The notes below the pieces were generated by a model. That model did not search any database. It was not told where the DNA came from and was given only the letters and a program-made list of their open reading frames with translations. Of a DNA stretch of 64,000 bases, positions 27,631 to 40,199 are shown piece by piece. The position numbers and the translations under genes are program-made. Each line of letters starts with the position of its first letter. Positions within the stretch are counted from its first letter, which is position 1. The stretch covers positions 434,001 to 498,000 of the forward strand of contig NZ_JAHRVA010000001.1 of NCBI RefSeq assembly GCF_019100495.1, given 5' to 3'. Source of the DNA: Falsochrobactrum tianjinense (lineage in GTDB: Bacteria; Pseudomonadota; Alphaproteobacteria; Rhizobiales; Rhizobiaceae).

Positions 27631-28698
27631 CTAGTTCTGCAACCAGCCGATAATGTCGCGCACATGGTGCATCGTCTCTTCGGCGATCATGCTAGCCCGT
27701 TCGCCGCCATCGCGCAGCACGCTGTCTATATAGGCTGGATCGGCCACCAGACGACGCATTTCCGCCGTGATAGGCGACAGCCGCGTTACGGCGAGATCAG
27801 CCAGCGACGATTTGAATTCGGAGAATTGACGTCCCCCGAATTCGGCAAGAATTTCTTCCTTCGACTGGGAGGCAAGCGCTGCATAGATGCCGAGGAGATT
27901 GTCGGCTTCGGGGCGCCCGGCCAGACCTTCGATCTGCGAGGGCAAGCCGTCCGAATCTGTCTTGGCCTTGCGAATCTTCTTGGTGATCGTGTCCTGATCA
28001 TCGATCAGGTTGATACGCGAGAGGTCCGATGGGTCAGATTTCGACATCTTCTTGGTGCCGTCGCGTAGCGACATGATGCGCATGGCGGGCCCTGAGATCA
28101 TCGGCTCGGTCAGCGGGAAGAAGCCTGAAACCTGCTCGTCGCCCATCTGCATGTCGACGCCAACACCCAGCGAAGCGATGCGGTCAGAATAATCATTGTT
28201 GAACTTCTGCGCGATGTCGCGGGTCAGTTCCAGATGCTGCTTCTGGTCATCGCCGACCGGCACATGCGTCGCGCGGTAAAGCAGAATATCGGCGGCCATC
28301 AGGCTCGGATAGGCGAAAAGCCCCAGCGAAGCATTCTCGCGGTCCTTGCCAGCCTTGTCCTTGAATTGCGTCATGCGGCTCATCCAGCCCACTCGCGCCA
28401 CGCAATTGAACACCCATGCGAGTTCTGCGTGCTGCCGAACACGGCTCTGGTTGAAGACGATGCTCTTGCTGGCGTCGATTCCCGCCGCAAGGAAGGCTGC
28501 GGCCACTTCGCGTGTCGACTGGATCAGTTCAGCCGGGTCGGGCGATACGGTCAGCGCATGCATATCAACCACGCAGTAGATGCATTCCTGCGTCTCCTGA
28601 ATCTCGACCCACCGCTTGATGGCACCAAGATAATTGCCGAGGTGAAGATTTCCCGTCGGCTGGACGCCGGAGAAGACAAGCGGTTTGAACGTGCTCAT
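27631..28698 (-). CDS. trpS: Tryptophanyl-tRNA synthetase
   Basis: Charges tRNA-Trp. 355 residues, class I synthetase: HIGH-like motif in [10 protein letters not shown], the KMSKS loop ([11 protein letters not shown]) and the tryptophan-pocket segment CVVDMHALT. The ATG at 28698 ([11 protein letters not shown]) gives the normal family length; upstream in-frame codons to 28791 do not look like TrpS. It lies 94 bp after murJ on the same strand. Confidence 0.96.
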   Translation of the reverse strand: MSTFKPLVFSGVQPTGNLHLGNYLGAIKRWVEIQETQECIYCVVDMHALTVSPDPAELIQSTREVAAAFLAAGIDASKSIVFNQSRVRQHAELAWVFNCVARVGWMSRMTQFKDKAGKDRENASLGLFAYPSLMAADILLYRATHVPVGDDQKQHLELTRDIAQKFNNDYSDRIASLGVGVDMQMGDEQVSGFFPLTEPMISGPAMRIMSLRDGTKKMSKSDPSDLSRINLIDDQDTITKKIRKAKTDSDGLPSQIEGLAGRPEADNLLGIYAALASQSKEEILAEFGGRQFSEFKSSLADLAVTRLSPITAEMRRLVADPAYIDSVLRDGGERASMIAEETMHHVRDIIGWLQN

Positions 28699-28792
28699 GA
28701 TAATGCCCTGATGTTGGCCTTCGCCGGTGGAGAGCGAAGGGAAAGATAATGCCGGTGTTGTCGCAGACGGATGACTGCCTTTCAAGGGCAAA

Positions 28793-30382
28793 TCACGTCT
28801 CTCCTTCCGGCTGTTTTTTTACAGCACCGCGCTTGACGCTGCGCCGGATCATGGCCGTGTTGGCGCCGCCAAGGCCGAAGGCGAGTGTAAAATAGATGGC
28901 CATAGCGGCAACTACGATTGCAGCGAGCGTGGCCGCCCGCAACCCAAGCGGAACCGCGGATGACAATTCATGCGAGAAATATTCGGTCGCATAATAGGCA
29001 GCGGCAGCCATGAGGGCAGCGGCGATGACAAGGCGCGGTATGCGGGTGAGCAGCGGAATGTCGCGCCCCCAATGGCCGCGCCAGACCAGCGTTGCAAAGA
29101 GCAGCACCGCATTGACCCAACCCGCGACGATCTCGGCTATGGCGATGCCGGTCGGCCCCATGCGCGGAAACAGCGTGACCGCGAGCGTGATATTCACCGC
29201 CACAGAAATAGCCGCGAAAATCATTGGCGTACGTGTGTCCTCGCGGGCGAAAAAGCCGGGAATGAATGCCTTGATAAGCACAAAAGCGGGCAGGCCCAGA
29301 CCGTAAATCGCCAAAATGTTGGCAACCACCAGCGTCGAACTGGCACTGAACTGCCCGCGCTCGAACAGCAATCGCACGATGGGTTCCGACATGACGAGAA
29401 GGGCTGCGGCGGCAGGCAGTGTGAGAAACAGGGTGAACTCGACCGAGCGGTTTTGCAGGTTTGATGCTTCCTGCATATGTCCGCCGCGCAGCGCGCGCGA
29501 CAATTCCGGCAGAAGCACGGTCGCCACCGCAATACCGACTACACCGAGCGGCAACTGATAGATGCGGTCGGCATAGACGAGCGAGGAAACCGCGCCTTCC
29601 ATGCTGGAAGCTATATTGGTGTTGATAAGCAGGTTGATCTGCGTGATGCCGCCTGTAATTGCGGCAGGCAGCGCAAGCACCAGCAGCCGTTTGACATTCG
29701 ACGTCAGGCGTGGGCGGCGAAAGCCGATTTTAATGCCCGCATTACGCACTGCCAGCCAGACGATTGCCAGTTGCACCAGACCTGCGGCCATGACGCCCCA
29801 TGACAGGCCATAGCCGACGGAAAGCGCGTCATAGCCCTGCCACCAGGCGAATGCCAGCACGATGATCAGGATGATATTGAGGAAAACCGGCGCAATGGCC
29901 GCTGCAAAATAGCGATGCAGAGAATTGAGCATTCCGCCCATCATCGCGGCCAATGACATGCAGGCCAGATAGGGAAACATGATGATGGCAAGCCGCACGG
30001 TATTGTCGAATTTTATCGGATCGTCGGTAAAGCCCGGTGCAATCACCGTGCGCACGATGAAGGGCATTGAAAGCTCCATCGCGATGGTGAGAAAGAGTAG
30101 CACCGTGAACAGAACGCCGAATACTTCCTCGGAGAAGCGGCGCGCGCCATCCATACCACTCTGTTCGATTTCCTTGGCAAAAAGCGGCACGAATGCGGAA
30201 TTGAACGCGCCCTCCGCAAAGAGTCTGCGAAATGTGTTTGGAAAACGGAACGCCGCATTGAAGGCGTCGGCAACCGGGCCGGTGCCGAGCGCTGCGGCCA
30301 TGAACATTTCGCGCGTGAAACCGAAAATACGGCTCATCAGCGTGCCGGACGCAACAGTGGCGAACTTTTTGACCAAACTCAT
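28793..30382 (-). CDS. murJ: Lipid II flippase MurJ
   Basis: Polytopic MOP-superfamily flippase that moves lipid II across the inner membrane for peptidoglycan synthesis. 529 residues with about 14 transmembrane helices. Family segments: [19 protein letters not shown] and [21 protein letters not shown] at the N-terminus, and [20 protein letters not shown] in the second helix pair. It begins 13 bp after glnD, the conserved rhizobial order glnD-murJ-trpS, so co-transcription is likely. Confidence 0.96.
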   Translation of the reverse strand: MSLVKKFATVASGTLMSRIFGFTREMFMAAALGTGPVADAFNAAFRFPNTFRRLFAEGAFNSAFVPLFAKEIEQSGMDGARRFSEEVFGVLFTVLLFLTIAMELSMPFIVRTVIAPGFTDDPIKFDNTVRLAIIMFPYLACMSLAAMMGGMLNSLHRYFAAAIAPVFLNIILIIVLAFAWWQGYDALSVGYGLSWGVMAAGLVQLAIVWLAVRNAGIKIGFRRPRLTSNVKRLLVLALPAAITGGITQINLLINTNIASSMEGAVSSLVYADRIYQLPLGVVGIAVATVLLPELSRALRGGHMQEASNLQNRSVEFTLFLTLPAAAALLVMSEPIVRLLFERGQFSASSTLVVANILAIYGLGLPAFVLIKAFIPGFFAREDTRTPMIFAAISVAVNITLAVTLFPRMGPTGIAIAEIVAGWVNAVLLFATLVWRGHWGRDIPLLTRIPRLVIAAALMAAAAYYATEYFSHELSSAVPLGLRAATLAAIVVAAMAIYFTLAFGLGGANTAMIRRSVKRGAVKKQPEGET

Positions 30383-30395
30383 TTGCTTGAAATAC

Positions 30396-33191
30396 CTATG
30401 CTGCTGTGCGCCCGTTTGTCTTTACATTGCTCTCGCCGCCAAGAACGGCAAGCAGCTTGCGCCTGATATTGCCCTGGCGGTTGGCGTTTGAAATCTTGTG
30501 GCCCACGAGATCTGTGACATAAAAACTGTCAATTACTTTTTCCCCGAAGGTTGTAATGTGAGCCGAAGCAATATCCAGTGAAAGGTCGGAAATAAGGCCG
30601 GTCAGTTCGGACAAAAGGCCGGGTCGGTCAAGTCCCTCCACTTCGATGACGGTAAATTTGTCTGAAAGCGTGTTGTTGATTTCAACGCGCGGCTCCACCG
30701 TGAAGGTTTTCGCGGCGCGTTTGGGTTTGGTGCGTTTCGCAAGCACATCGGGCAGATGGGCCTTGCCGGAGAGCACATCCTCAATCACCTTGCCGACGCG
30801 CTCTGCGCGCCTGCGCTCGTCTTCATCGGTGTCGAATTCGCGGTTAATGAGGATTGTGTCGAGTGCGCGCCCGTCGCGGGTCGTAAAAATCTGCGCATCG
30901 ACAATGTTTCCGCCTGCGGCCGCACAGGCTCCGGTGATGATCGATAGCAGGCGCGGATGATCGGGTGCAAGCACGGTGATTTCAGTGACGGCCTCGAATG
31001 TATGCGGCTTGGCCATGGTTGCGAGCGCGCGCCCCATGCGGTCTGCTTCGCGTATGAAATTGGCATGACGCACCTGATCATCGAGGCTGACGGTCAGGAA
31101 ATAATTGGTGTAATGCAGGCCAAGATAGGCGTTGCGTTCGTCTTCACGCCAGCCGGAGAGGCTTTGGTCCAGCGCTGCGCGCGCCTGACGCCCACGATCC
31201 GCCCGCGGCAGTTTTGAAAAGCCACCGGTGAGCACAAGTTCGGTTTCGTAGAATAATGTGCGCAGAAGTTGTCCCTTCCAGCCATTCCAGACACCGGGAC
31301 CGACCGCCTTGATGTCGCAGACGGTGAGGATGAGAAGGAGTTTGAGCCGTTCCGTGGTCTGGACGGTGTCTGCGAAATCGATGATGGTCTTGCGGTCGTT
31401 GAGATCGCGCGATTGTGCCACCATGCTCATGGTCAGATGCTCGCGTACCAGCCATTCCACGGTTTCCGTCTCCGCTGCGCTCAATCCGAAACGTGGACAA
31501 AGCCTGCGAGCGATGCGCGCACCGGCAACGGAATGATCCTCTGGACGGCCTTTGGCGATATCATGCAGGAGCAGCGCCACATAAAGCAGGTTGCGGTCGC
31601 GCCGGATGGTGGTGATGATATGGTTCGAGAGCGGATGCTCGTTTTCGAGTTCGCCATGCTCGATTTCCGACAGAACCCCGATGCAGCGCAACAGATGTTC
31701 GTCCACCGTATAGTGGTGATACATGTTGAACTGCATCATGGCGACGATCTTGCCGAAATCGGGGATAAACTTGCCCAGGACCCCGGATTCGTTCATACGG
31801 CGCAGGATGAGTTCGGGATTGCGCGGCGAAGTCAGCACTTCGAGGAAAAGCCGGTTTGCTTCCCGGTTGTCGCGCAGTTCTGCATTGATGAGTTTTAGCG
31901 AGCGGGTTAGTTGCTGCATAGCTTCGGGATGAAATTCCAGTCCGTGCTTGTCGGCCAGATGGAATATGCGGATGATATTGACCGAATCTTTTTTGAACAC
32001 ATCAGGCGCCGCAATATTGATGCGATGGTTTTCCGAGACGAAAAAACGGCTGCCTGAAAGCCTGCGCTTGCGGCGCGAGAAGGTCAGAAAAATGCGGTTG
32101 AAGCCGGGTACATGCTTGACCTGCTCTTCTTCCAGCGCCGCACACAGAATGCGGGTCAGGTCTCCCACATCCTTGGCCACGAGGAAATAGTGCTTCATGA
32201 AGCGTTCGACATAGTTCTGGCCGGGGTGGGCCGTATAGCCCAGCCGCTCTGCGATCTCCGGCTGGATGTCGAAGGACAGGCGCTCTTCCGCTTTCAGCGT
32301 CGCAAAATGCATATGGCAGCGCACGGCCCACAGAAAGTCTTCCGCCTTGTTGAAAAGGCGCAGCTCGTTGCGTGACAGTACGCCGAGCTTGATGAGTTCT
32401 TCCTTGCTCTTGACACGATAGAAATATTTGGCGATCCAGAACAGCGTATGCAAGTCGCGCTGCCCGCCTTTGCCTTCCTTGACATTCGGTTCCACCAGAT
32501 AGCGGGTTTCGCCAGCCTTGCGGTGGCGCGCATCGCGTTCGGCAAGCTTGGCCTGAATGAATTCCGGCCCCGTCCCCTTGACGACTTCCTCATCAAAACG
32601 GCTGACAAGCACCTGAAACAATTCCTTGTTACCGATGATGAAACGCGCATCCAACATAGCGGTGCGGATTGTCATGTCTTCTCGCGACAGGCGGACGCAT
32701 TCATCCACGCTGCGGGTGGAATGGCCGACTTTCAGCCCCATGTCCCAGAGCATGTAGAGCATATACTCGACCACCTGCTCGCCCCATGGTGTCTGCTTGT
32801 AAGGCAGCAGGAACAACAGATCTATGTCCGAACCGGGCGCCAGCCCGCCGCGACCATAGCCGCCCACCGCCACGATCGCCATAATCTCGGCTTTTGACGG
32901 ATTACGCATCGGATAGACTTTGGTGGTGGCAAAATCGAACAGCGCGCCGATAATCGTATCCATCAGATAGGAGAGCCGCCGCACGCAGAGCATGCCGCCG
33001 CCATCTTTCATCAGCATGCCTTCCGCATTGGTGCGTCCGCGTATCAGTGCGTCCTTCAGGGCATGCAGCACAACTTTGCGCACCGGCGCGCTCGTATAGC
33101 TTTCATCCGTAGCATCGGCGAGTTCATGCAGCTTTCGGCGCAGCGCCTCTGCATTGACGATCTCATCCAGCTTCAGCTCATGTGCGCTCAT
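30396..33191 (-). CDS. glnD: Bifunctional uridylyltransferase/uridylyl-removing enzyme GlnD
   Basis: Senses glutamine and adds or removes UMP on PII proteins (GlnB/GlnK), the top of the nitrogen cascade. 931 residues: an N-terminal nucleotidyltransferase domain ([20 protein letters not shown], with the GS and DxD residues), an HD phosphohydrolase domain ([19 protein letters not shown]) for deuridylylation, and two C-terminal ACT domains ([39 protein letters not shown]) for glutamine binding. All catalytic motifs are intact. It is 117 bp downstream of maeB, with a terminator in between, and leads the murJ-trpS run. Confidence 0.97.
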   Translation of the reverse strand: MSAHELKLDEIVNAEALRRKLHELADATDESYTSAPVRKVVLHALKDALIRGRTNAEGMLMKDGGGMLCVRRLSYLMDTIIGALFDFATTKVYPMRNPSKAEIMAIVAVGGYGRGGLAPGSDIDLLFLLPYKQTPWGEQVVEYMLYMLWDMGLKVGHSTRSVDECVRLSREDMTIRTAMLDARFIIGNKELFQVLVSRFDEEVVKGTGPEFIQAKLAERDARHRKAGETRYLVEPNVKEGKGGQRDLHTLFWIAKYFYRVKSKEELIKLGVLSRNELRLFNKAEDFLWAVRCHMHFATLKAEERLSFDIQPEIAERLGYTAHPGQNYVERFMKHYFLVAKDVGDLTRILCAALEEEQVKHVPGFNRIFLTFSRRKRRLSGSRFFVSENHRINIAAPDVFKKDSVNIIRIFHLADKHGLEFHPEAMQQLTRSLKLINAELRDNREANRLFLEVLTSPRNPELILRRMNESGVLGKFIPDFGKIVAMMQFNMYHHYTVDEHLLRCIGVLSEIEHGELENEHPLSNHIITTIRRDRNLLYVALLLHDIAKGRPEDHSVAGARIARRLCPRFGLSAAETETVEWLVREHLTMSMVAQSRDLNDRKTIIDFADTVQTTERLKLLLILTVCDIKAVGPGVWNGWKGQLLRTLFYETELVLTGGFSKLPRADRGRQARAALDQSLSGWREDERNAYLGLHYTNYFLTVSLDDQVRHANFIREADRMGRALATMAKPHTFEAVTEITVLAPDHPRLLSIITGACAAAGGNIVDAQIFTTRDGRALDTILINREFDTDEDERRRAERVGKVIEDVLSGKAHLPDVLAKRTKPKRAAKTFTVEPRVEINNTLSDKFTVIEVEGLDRPGLLSELTGLISDLSLDIASAHITTFGEKVIDSFYVTDLVGHKISNANRQGNIRRKLLAVLGGESNVKTNGRTAA

Positions 33192-33260
33192 ACAGCTTGC
33201 AGGTCCGGTTGGTGGGGTAGGAAATCGATCTTATAGCCGCTTTTGCCTGCCATGAACATG

Positions 33261-33286
33261 CAAAAGGCCGGGCAATGCCCGGCCTC
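33261..33286 (-). terminator. Intrinsic terminator of maeB
   Basis: On the minus strand AGGCCGGGC-ATT-GCCCGGCCT is followed by TTTTG, just beyond the maeB stop codon. Confidence 0.85.
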
Positions 33287-33308
33287 CCTGTCCGACAATC
33301 GGAGAAGA

Positions 33309-35603
33309 TCAGTTCGTGGCGTTATAGGCCGTGATCGCCGCCATATTGACGATATCGGAATCCTTCGCGCCGATGGTGACGATCTGCGCCGGCTTGTCGA
33401 GGCCGACGAGCAGCGGGCCGATGATGGTCGCGCCGCCCAGTTCCTGAAGCATGTCGGCGGCAATCGATGCCGAATGATTGTCAGGCGTAACGATTACATT
33501 GGCCGGGCCGGACAAGCGAATGAACGGATATTGTTCCATCAGCTTTGGATTGAGAGCCACATCTGCGCTCATTTCGCCGTCGAACTCGAAATCGACATGA
33601 CGCGTGCTCAGGATGCGAACGGCTTCCTGAATTCGTGCCGAGCGTTCGCCGCCCATGTGGCCGAATGTGGAGAAGGCGGTGAGCGCCACGCGCGGCACAT
33701 AGCCCATGCGTCGCGCCATGCCTGCGGCTTCCACGGCGATATCGGCCAGTTCTTCGGCCGTCGGCATTTCATGCACGGCTGTATCCGCGACGAAAACCGT
33801 GCGGCCGCGGCAAAGCGCAATCGACACGCCGACCACGCGATGACCCGGCTTGGAATCGATGACCCGGCGCACGTCGTCGAGGCCGGTTGCATAGTTGCGG
33901 GTCACGCCCGTCACCATGCCGTCCGCATCGCCGAGCGCCACCATGCAGGACGCGAAATGATTGCGGTCATTGTTGATGAGGCGATGGCAGTCGCGAGCCA
34001 GATAGCCCTTGCGCTGAAGCTTCTCGTAAAGATAGTCGGCATAGGCCGCATTGCGGCTGGAAAGGCGCGCATTGATGATCTCGATGCCGGGGCGCGAAAG
34101 ATCGACACCCGCAGCTTCGGCTGTCTCCTTCACGCGCTCCTCGCGACCGACGAGGATGGCCGTCCCAAGCCCCTGATTGACGTAGGAAACGGCGGCGCGC
34201 ATCACCTGCTCTTCTTCACCTTCGGCGAAGACGATACGCTTTGGCTGACGGCGCACGCGCTCATAGATGCCGCGCAGCGTCGAAGCGATGGGGTCGCGGC
34301 GGGCCGATAGTTCACGCTTGTAGCCTTCAATGTCATCGATTACCCGTCCGGCAACGCCGGTCTCGATAGCGGCCTTGGCGACGGCTGCCGAAACGGAAGC
34401 AAGCAGACGCGGGTCGAAGGGCACCGGAATGATGTAATTCGGGCCGAAGCGCGGGCGGCTGCCCTGATAGGCGGCGACCACATCGTCCGGCACGTCTTCA
34501 CGCGCAAGCTCGGCGAGAGCATTGACGGCGGCGATCTTCATCGCATCGTTGATCATGGTTGCGCGCACGTCGAGCGCACCGCGGAAGATATAGGGAAAGC
34601 CCAGAACGTTGTTGACCTGATTCGGATAATCCGAACGGCCCGTTGCAACAATCGCGTCATCGCGCACTTCCGCAACATCTTCCGGCGTGACTTCCGGGTC
34701 GGGATTGGCCATGGCGAAAATGATCGGATTGGGTGCCATGGAGCGCACCATTTCCTTGGTCAGCGCGCCCTTGGCCGAAACGCCGAAGAAAATATCAGCA
34801 TCCTGCATGGCGTCGGCCAGCGAGCGCTTATCGGTCTTGATCGCATGGGCCGACTTCCACTGGTTCATGCCCTCTTCACGCCCCTGATAGACCACACCCT
34901 TGGTGTCGCACAGCGTGACGTTTTCGGTGGGGAAACCCATCGCCTTGACGAGTTCGATACAGGCAATGCCCGCCGAGCCTGCACCATTGCAGACCAGCTT
35001 GGTCGTCTTGATATCGCGGCCCGTCAGATGCAGCGCATTGATCATGCCTGCGGCGGCGATGATTGCTGTGCCATGCTGGTCATCGTGGAAAACCGGAATG
35101 TCCATCAGTTCGCGCAGACGCTGCTCGATGATGAAGCAATCCGGCGCCTTGATATCTTCCAGATTGATGCCACCGAAAGATGGGCCGAGATAGCGCACGG
35201 CGTTGATGAAGGCATCGATATCGGTCGTATCGACTTCAAGATCGATGGAATCGACATCCGCAAAGCGCTTGAAGAGCACGGCCTTGCCTTCCATGACCGG
35301 CTTGGAAGCAAGCGCCCCCAGATTGCCCAGGCCGAGGATGGCGGTACCATTGGAGATGACGGCGACGAGGTTGCCTTTGGCGGTGTAATCATAGGCGCGC
35401 GCGGGATCTTCCGCGATTGCCTTCACGGGCACGGCTACGCCCGGCGAATAGGCAAGCGACAGGTCGCGCTGCGTCGTCATGGGCTTGGTGGGGTTGATCT
35501 CCAGCTTGCCCGGGCGGCCATTAGCGTGAAAGTCGAGAGCTTCCTTCTCACTGGCTGTGGGTGTGCGTTCTGATGTGTTGCCCTTCGGCGTTGAGGCTGG
35601 CAT
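33309..35603 (-). CDS. maeB: NADP-dependent malic enzyme with C-terminal phosphotransacetylase-like domain
   Basis: Converts malate to pyruvate and CO2 with NADP, linking the TCA cycle to gluconeogenesis and NADPH supply. 764 residues. The malic enzyme part (about 1-430) has [30 protein letters not shown] and a Rossmann loop ([17 protein letters not shown]). The C-terminal part (about 440-764) is homologous to phosphotransacetylase ([35 protein letters not shown]), usually a regulatory domain sensitive to acetyl-CoA. Start chosen at the ATG preceded by GGAGGG. It is divergent from mutS. Confidence 0.96.
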   Translation of the reverse strand: MPASTPKGNTSERTPTASEKEALDFHANGRPGKLEINPTKPMTTQRDLSLAYSPGVAVPVKAIAEDPARAYDYTAKGNLVAVISNGTAILGLGNLGALASKPVMEGKAVLFKRFADVDSIDLEVDTTDIDAFINAVRYLGPSFGGINLEDIKAPDCFIIEQRLRELMDIPVFHDDQHGTAIIAAAGMINALHLTGRDIKTTKLVCNGAGSAGIACIELVKAMGFPTENVTLCDTKGVVYQGREEGMNQWKSAHAIKTDKRSLADAMQDADIFFGVSAKGALTKEMVRSMAPNPIIFAMANPDPEVTPEDVAEVRDDAIVATGRSDYPNQVNNVLGFPYIFRGALDVRATMINDAMKIAAVNALAELAREDVPDDVVAAYQGSRPRFGPNYIIPVPFDPRLLASVSAAVAKAAIETGVAGRVIDDIEGYKRELSARRDPIASTLRGIYERVRRQPKRIVFAEGEEEQVMRAAVSYVNQGLGTAILVGREERVKETAEAAGVDLSRPGIEIINARLSSRNAAYADYLYEKLQRKGYLARDCHRLINNDRNHFASCMVALGDADGMVTGVTRNYATGLDDVRRVIDSKPGHRVVGVSIALCRGRTVFVADTAVHEMPTAEELADIAVEAAGMARRMGYVPRVALTAFSTFGHMGGERSARIQEAVRILSTRHVDFEFDGEMSADVALNPKLMEQYPFIRLSGPANVIVTPDNHSASIAADMLQELGGATIIGPLLVGLDKPAQIVTIGAKDSDIVNMAAITAYNATN

Positions 35604-35760
35604 GTTCCCTCCGGTTTCATCTGCGGAAGAACTTCGATAGCGCTCGCGCAGCACTGTGTAAACAGCGCTTCAGGGAATAGATATTCATCCAAAAACGATG
35701 GAACACGAAATTTAATGACTTTGGCTGCGACAAGCGCGCAACAAATGAAGGTTTTATGGC

Positions 35761-38493
35761 ATGGAAGCGAAGGTCGAGGACGGTATGCCGAAGGCGGAAG
35801 AAAGCACCGCGCAGGAGACGGTCGTACGCCTGACGCCCATGATGGAGCAATATATCGAGATCAAGGCGGCGAATGTTGATTCGCTGCTTTTCTACCGCAT
35901 GGGCGATTTTTATGAATTGTTTTTCGACGATGCGGTGGAGGCTTCCAAGGCGCTGGGCATCGCGCTGACAAAGCGCGGCAAGCATCTTGGCGAAGATATT
36001 CCCATGTGCGGCGTGCCGGTCCATGCCGCCGACGATTACCTGCAAAAACTGATCGCCAAAGGCTATCGCGTCGCCGTCTGCGAGCAGATGGAAGATCCCG
36101 CAGAGGCAAAGAAGCGCGGTTCCAAATCGGTCGTTCGGCGCGATGTCATTCGCCTGGTGACACCAGGCACCATCACTGAAGAAAAGCTGCTGGACCCCTC
36201 CGAGGCCAATTATCTGATGGCGCTCGGCCGCACCAAGGGCGACGGCGCGCTGGCGCTTGCCTGGATCGATATTTCGACAGGCACGTTTCGTGTGGTGGAA
36301 ACCACGGAAGACCGGCTTTTTGCCGATATTATGAGGATCGATCCAAGCGAACTGATCGTGGCCGATACCGCGTTTCATGATGCCGCATTGCGCCCGGTTT
36401 TCGACCTGATAGGCAAGGCGGTGATGCCGCAGCCCGCGACCCTGTTCGATAGCGCCGCTGCCGAAAATCGCATCCAGCGTTATTTCAATGTCGCCACGCT
36501 CGACGGTTTTGGCCAGTTCAGCCGGGCTGAGCTGTCGGCCATTTCGGGTGCTATCGCCTATATCGAGAAGACGCAGATTTCCGAGCGCCCGCCGCTGATG
36601 CGGCCCGAACGTGAGCATGAAGGCGGGACGATCTTCATCGATCCGGCGACGCGCGCCAGCCTGGAGCTTGTGCGCACCATGTCGGGCAGTCGGGACGGCA
36701 GTCTCCTGAAGGCCATCGACCGCACCGTGACGGGCGGCGGTGCGCGGCTTCTGGCCGAGCGCCTGAAAGCGCCGCTGACCGCCCCGAAGGCGATTGCGCA
36801 GCGCCATGATTCCGTTTCCTGGTTCCTGAGCGAACAGCCGCTTGGCGACGGCATGCGGCTGGAGCTGAAGGGCGTGCCGGATATGCCGCGTGCGCTTTCG
36901 CGCCTTGCGGTCGGTCGCGGGGGGCCGCGTGATCTTGGTGCGCTGGCGCGGGGATTTGAAGCTGCTGGAGCCATCGCGTCGCTTCTGGAAGGCGCGCTTC
37001 TGCCGGATGAGCTTGCTGCGGCATGCGAAGCCATCGAGAAAATGCCGGCAAGCTTTGCCGCGCATCTCGATCGTGCGCTGGCCGATGAAATGCCGCTTCT
37101 GAAGCGTGACGGCGGTTTCGTGCGCGAGGGCTATAATACCGAACTCGACGAGATGCGTGCGCTACGCGACCAGTCGCGCCGGGTGATTGCCGGTTTGCAG
37201 GCCGACTATATCGAGGAAACCGGCATCAAAACGCTGAAGATCAAGCACAACAATGTGCTTGGCTATTTCATCGAGGTGACGGCGAACAATTCTGGCGCGA
37301 TGACCGGGACGGATGAAGCCAAGAGCCGCTTCATCCATCGCCAGACCATGGCCAACGCCATGCGTTTCACGACCACGGAACTGGCCGAGCTTGAAAGCAG
37401 GATTGCAAACGCTGCCGATCGTGCGCTGTCCATCGAGCTTGCGATCTTCGAGGAGCTGACGGCGGAAGCTGTTTCCCACGCAGACAGCATTCGCGCCGCG
37501 GCGGCAGCGCTTTCCGTCTTTGACGTGTCGGCGTCGCTGGCGGTGCTGGCCGATGAGCAGGGCTATTGCCGTCCGCTGGTCGATGACAGCCTTTCCTTCA
37601 ACATCATTGCCGGGCGTCATCCGGTGGTTGAGCAGGCGCTGCGCCGTCAGGCAGCCAATCCGTTCGTGGCGAATGATTGCGATCTCTCGCCGCAAAAAGA
37701 CGGTGGCAATGGTGCAATCTGGCTTCTGACCGGTCCGAATATGGGTGGTAAATCCACCTTCCTGCGCCAGAACGCGCTGATCGCCATTCTCGCCCAGATG
37801 GGCTCTTTCGTGCCAGCCGGTTCGGCTGAAATCGGTGTGGTGGACCGCCTGTTCAGTCGCGTCGGCGCGTCCGACGATCTGGCGCGCGGACGCTCTACCT
37901 TCATGGTCGAAATGGTGGAAACGGCAGCGATCCTCAATCAGGCAGGCGAGCGCTCGCTGGTGATCCTTGATGAGATCGGGCGCGGCACCGCCACTTTCGA
38001 CGGGCTTTCCATCGCCTGGGCAGCGGTTGAATATCTGCATGAGAAGAACTGTTGCCGTGCGCTTTTCGCCACCCATTTTCACGAAATGACGGCGCTTTCA
38101 GAAAAGCTGGAACGGCTTTCAAATGTCACCATGCGGGTCAAGGAATGGGACAATGATGTCGTCTTCCTGCATGAAGTGGCAAAGGGCGCTGCCGATCGTT
38201 CCTACGGCGTGCAGGTGGCGCGGCTGGCCGGTTTGCCGGAAGCGGTCGTTAATCGCGCCCGCGATGTGCTGCATCAGTTGGAAGCGGGCGAAACGTCCGG
38301 CAAGGCCGATAAGCTGATCGATGATCTGCCGCTTTTCTCTGTTGTCTTGCAGCAGGAGAAGCCAAAAGCCCAGGCGACGGTACAGGATAGCGAACTGGTG
38401 AAGGCGGTCGCCGCCATCAGCCCGGACGAACTTACCCCGCGCGAGGCGCTGGAGCTGGTTTACAGGCTGAAGGAACTGGTTGGCAGGACATAA
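35761..38493 (+). CDS. mutS: DNA mismatch repair protein MutS
   Basis: Recognises mismatches and starts methyl-independent repair with MutL. 910 residues: mismatch-binding domain I with the FxE wedge ([13 protein letters not shown]), connector, lever and clamp domains, and the ABC-type ATPase with Walker [15 protein letters not shown], signature region [14 protein letters not shown] and Walker [15 protein letters not shown], followed by the helix-turn-helix dimerisation tail ([16 protein letters not shown]). An alternative ATG eight codons in (35785) has GAGGACGG before it. Divergent from maeB. Confidence 0.97.
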   Translation: MEAKVEDGMPKAEESTAQETVVRLTPMMEQYIEIKAANVDSLLFYRMGDFYELFFDDAVEASKALGIALTKRGKHLGEDIPMCGVPVHAADDYLQKLIAKGYRVAVCEQMEDPAEAKKRGSKSVVRRDVIRLVTPGTITEEKLLDPSEANYLMALGRTKGDGALALAWIDISTGTFRVVETTEDRLFADIMRIDPSELIVADTAFHDAALRPVFDLIGKAVMPQPATLFDSAAAENRIQRYFNVATLDGFGQFSRAELSAISGAIAYIEKTQISERPPLMRPEREHEGGTIFIDPATRASLELVRTMSGSRDGSLLKAIDRTVTGGGARLLAERLKAPLTAPKAIAQRHDSVSWFLSEQPLGDGMRLELKGVPDMPRALSRLAVGRGGPRDLGALARGFEAAGAIASLLEGALLPDELAAACEAIEKMPASFAAHLDRALADEMPLLKRDGGFVREGYNTELDEMRALRDQSRRVIAGLQADYIEETGIKTLKIKHNNVLGYFIEVTANNSGAMTGTDEAKSRFIHRQTMANAMRFTTTELAELESRIANAADRALSIELAIFEELTAEAVSHADSIRAAAAALSVFDVSASLAVLADEQGYCRPLVDDSLSFNIIAGRHPVVEQALRRQAANPFVANDCDLSPQKDGGNGAIWLLTGPNMGGKSTFLRQNALIAILAQMGSFVPAGSAEIGVVDRLFSRVGASDDLARGRSTFMVEMVETAAILNQAGERSLVILDEIGRGTATFDGLSIAWAAVEYLHEKNCCRALFATHFHEMTALSEKLERLSNVTMRVKEWDNDVVFLHEVAKGAADRSYGVQVARLAGLPEAVVNRARDVLHQLEAGETSGKADKLIDDLPLFSVVLQQEKPKAQATVQDSELVKAVAAISPDELTPREALELVYRLKELVGRT

Positions 38494-38497
38494 AACA

Positions 38498-38525
38498 AAA
38501 AGGCGAAACATATGTTTCGCCTTTT
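38498..38525. terminator. Bidirectional terminator between mutS and olsB
   Basis: A perfect palindrome, AAAAGGCGAAACAT followed by ATGTTTCGCCTTTT, placed between the two convergent stop codons; A-tract on one side and TTTTCTTT on the other. Confidence 0.88.
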
Positions 38526-38527
38526 CT

Positions 38528-39421
38528 TTACACGAACCGGTTCGCCTCTGCTCCGTAATAGGTAATGTAACGGCTGGAGATGCGTTCGATCGGCAGGATG
38601 ATGAAGACATCCGTCGTGCCGAAGGCTTCATCGATGACCGCGCCGTCACCGATCATCGCGCCGAGACGCAGATAACCCTTTACCAGAGGCGGCATGGAGA
38701 AGAGGGCAACCTTGTTGTTGATCGCCTCCGTCGGCATCAGATCCATTGGCTGATAGCGGTGCGGCAGAGCCCGTACGTCCCAGTCCGCAGTGGCGCGGCA
38801 ATTGTGATGCAGGAAGGAAAGACCGAGCGCATGCGCGGCGGGTACGGCCCCGTGAAACGAGGCGCAGCCGAACATCACGTCAATCGAGTGGCGGCGGCAA
38901 TAGGCCCATGCTCCCTGCCACAGCAGCTCCACCGTGCGCTTGGAACGGTATTCCGCCTGCACGCAGGAGCGGCCCAGCTCCAGTAGCCGGAGGTTGGGAC
39001 GCGATAGCGCCAGACGCTGCACGTCATATTCATCCGCCGAATAGAAGCCGAGCGCTTTGTCCGCCTGTTCGCTGCGCATCAGGCGATAGGTGCCGACGAT
39101 CTGGCGGTGTTCAGGCACGGGCAGGGCAGTATCATAGACGAGGAGATGATCGCAGATCGCATCGAAACGGTCGGAGTCACGTTGTTCCGCAGCTTCGATG
39201 GTTTCCTTGCGGGCGCCCATTTCTTCGAAGAACACGCGAAAACGCAGTTCCTGCGCGGCCTCGATAGCCTCGCGGGAGTTTGCAAGCCGTACTTCCAGCG
39301 AGCCGATGCGCCCCAGAACAAGGGGATCGCTGCTGGACGAAAAGAGCTTCGGTTGTGCGTCTATACCCGACATGACCGTATCATCAATGATTTGCTGGCC
39401 CATTCCAAGCGCTACTGTCAT
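38528..39421 (-). CDS. olsB: Ornithine N-alpha-acyltransferase OlsB
   Basis: Transfers a 3-hydroxyacyl chain from acyl carrier protein to ornithine, the first step of ornithine-lipid synthesis; OlsA (not in this window) adds the second chain. 297 residues, the length of rhizobial OlsB. Seen are the GNAT-related core (AAQELRFRVFFEEMGARK, LLELGRSCVQAEYRSKRTVELLW, MFGCASFHG) and the DLMP segment before the last third. AGGAG precedes the ATG. Other members of this hemolysin-like acyltransferase family exist, but length and motif spacing favour OlsB. Confidence 0.88.
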   Translation of the reverse strand: MTVALGMGQQIIDDTVMSGIDAQPKLFSSSSDPLVLGRIGSLEVRLANSREAIEAAQELRFRVFFEEMGARKETIEAAEQRDSDRFDAICDHLLVYDTALPVPEHRQIVGTYRLMRSEQADKALGFYSADEYDVQRLALSRPNLRLLELGRSCVQAEYRSKRTVELLWQGAWAYCRRHSIDVMFGCASFHGAVPAAHALGLSFLHHNCRATADWDVRALPHRYQPMDLMPTEAINNKVALFSMPPLVKGYLRLGAMIGDGAVIDEAFGTTDVFIILPIERISSRYITYYGAEANRFV

Positions 39422-39641
39422 GATGATCGCTCCTGTTCTGTCTGTTCACATAGTCCCGAAATGGCTTTCCCACTGATATTTCAGCAGAACCACACCGCTT
39501 TCATGTCTTTGGCGGTTGCTGGAAAGCATGTCCGTTTCGAGTTCAATTTCGAACCGGATCGTAGGAATTTAGTGCTACGCGAGAATGACAGAAGCATGTC
39601 ACCAATGTGTCAATTGGGGTGGGCGGCGCTTATCCCCTTAA

Positions 39642-39678
39642 AAAATATGTGAAATTTTCTGCACCAAAATATGTGAAA
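39642..39678. repeat. Short direct repeat upstream of olsB
   Basis: AAAATATGTGAAA occurs exactly twice (39642-39654 and 39666-39678), 24 nt start to start, in the 295-bp gap between olsB and lspA. The rest of the gap holds only a weak relic of a palindromic repeat around 39479-39526. Confidence 0.5.
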
Positions 39679-39716
39679 CGCCGCTGCGGATCAAGCTGCA
39701 TAGTTTGCCGGCAAGA

Positions 39717-40199
39717 TTAGCGTGCCGCACGCTCGCGCCGCCAGCCGAGAAACTCCTCCCAAATAATGAGCGCGGCTCCGATGGTAATGAAGGCGTCGGC
39801 GAGATTGAAGATCGCGAACGACCATGCTGGCAGGTGAAACAGAACATAATCCACCACATAGCCATGCATGCTGCGGTCGATCAGATTACCGATAGCGCCA
39901 CCGACCACCAGTGCGAAACCATAGCGCGCAAAGACGCGTTCGGGCGCATTGGTCCACCACAGATAAAGCACGAAGGCGATGACGGCGATAGTGATGGCGA
40001 TCAGGCCCCCGTCATGCAGCCAGGCAAGCATGGAAAAGGCGATGCCCTCATTATGTACGCGCAGCAAGGCAAGGAAAGGCAGCAGATCGATCTGCTCGCC
40101 ATAGCCCATGCCGGTTTCGACCTGAAATTTGACAAACTGATCGAGCGCGACCGCGAGGATGACGACAAGAAGCGAAGACAGAACCGCATGGCGTTTCAT
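39717..40199 (-). CDS. lspA: Lipoprotein signal peptidase (signal peptidase II)
   Basis: Cleaves prolipoprotein signal peptides at the lipid-modified Cys. 160 residues, four transmembrane helices. The two catalytic aspartates lie in [10 protein letters not shown] and [11 protein letters not shown], and the early [10 protein letters not shown] and NEGIAFSM motifs are present. Its ATG overlaps the stop of the upstream methyltransferase gene by 4 nt (ATGA), so translation is coupled. Last gene of a minus-strand run from sppA. Confidence 0.96.
   Translation of the reverse strand: MKRHAVLSSLLVVILAVALDQFVKFQVETGMGYGEQIDLLPFLALLRVHNEGIAFSMLAWLHDGGLIAITIAVIAFVLYLWWTNAPERVFARYGFALVVGGAIGNLIDRSMHGYVVDYVLFHLPAWSFAIFNLADAFITIGAALIIWEEFLGWRRERAAR

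Noticed and set aside
33243-34310. A 355-codon plus-strand frame antisense to maeB
   Set aside because: Antisense to the conserved phosphotransacetylase-like domain and His/Asp-rich, as expected for a shadow.
35617-37065. A 482-codon minus-strand frame antisense to mutS
   Set aside because: Fully overlaps conserved MutS domains and its translation is His/Arg-rich without motifs.
39422-39460. Possible Pho box before olsB
   Set aside because: Only partial CTGTCA-like sequence and no second repeat at the proper spacing.
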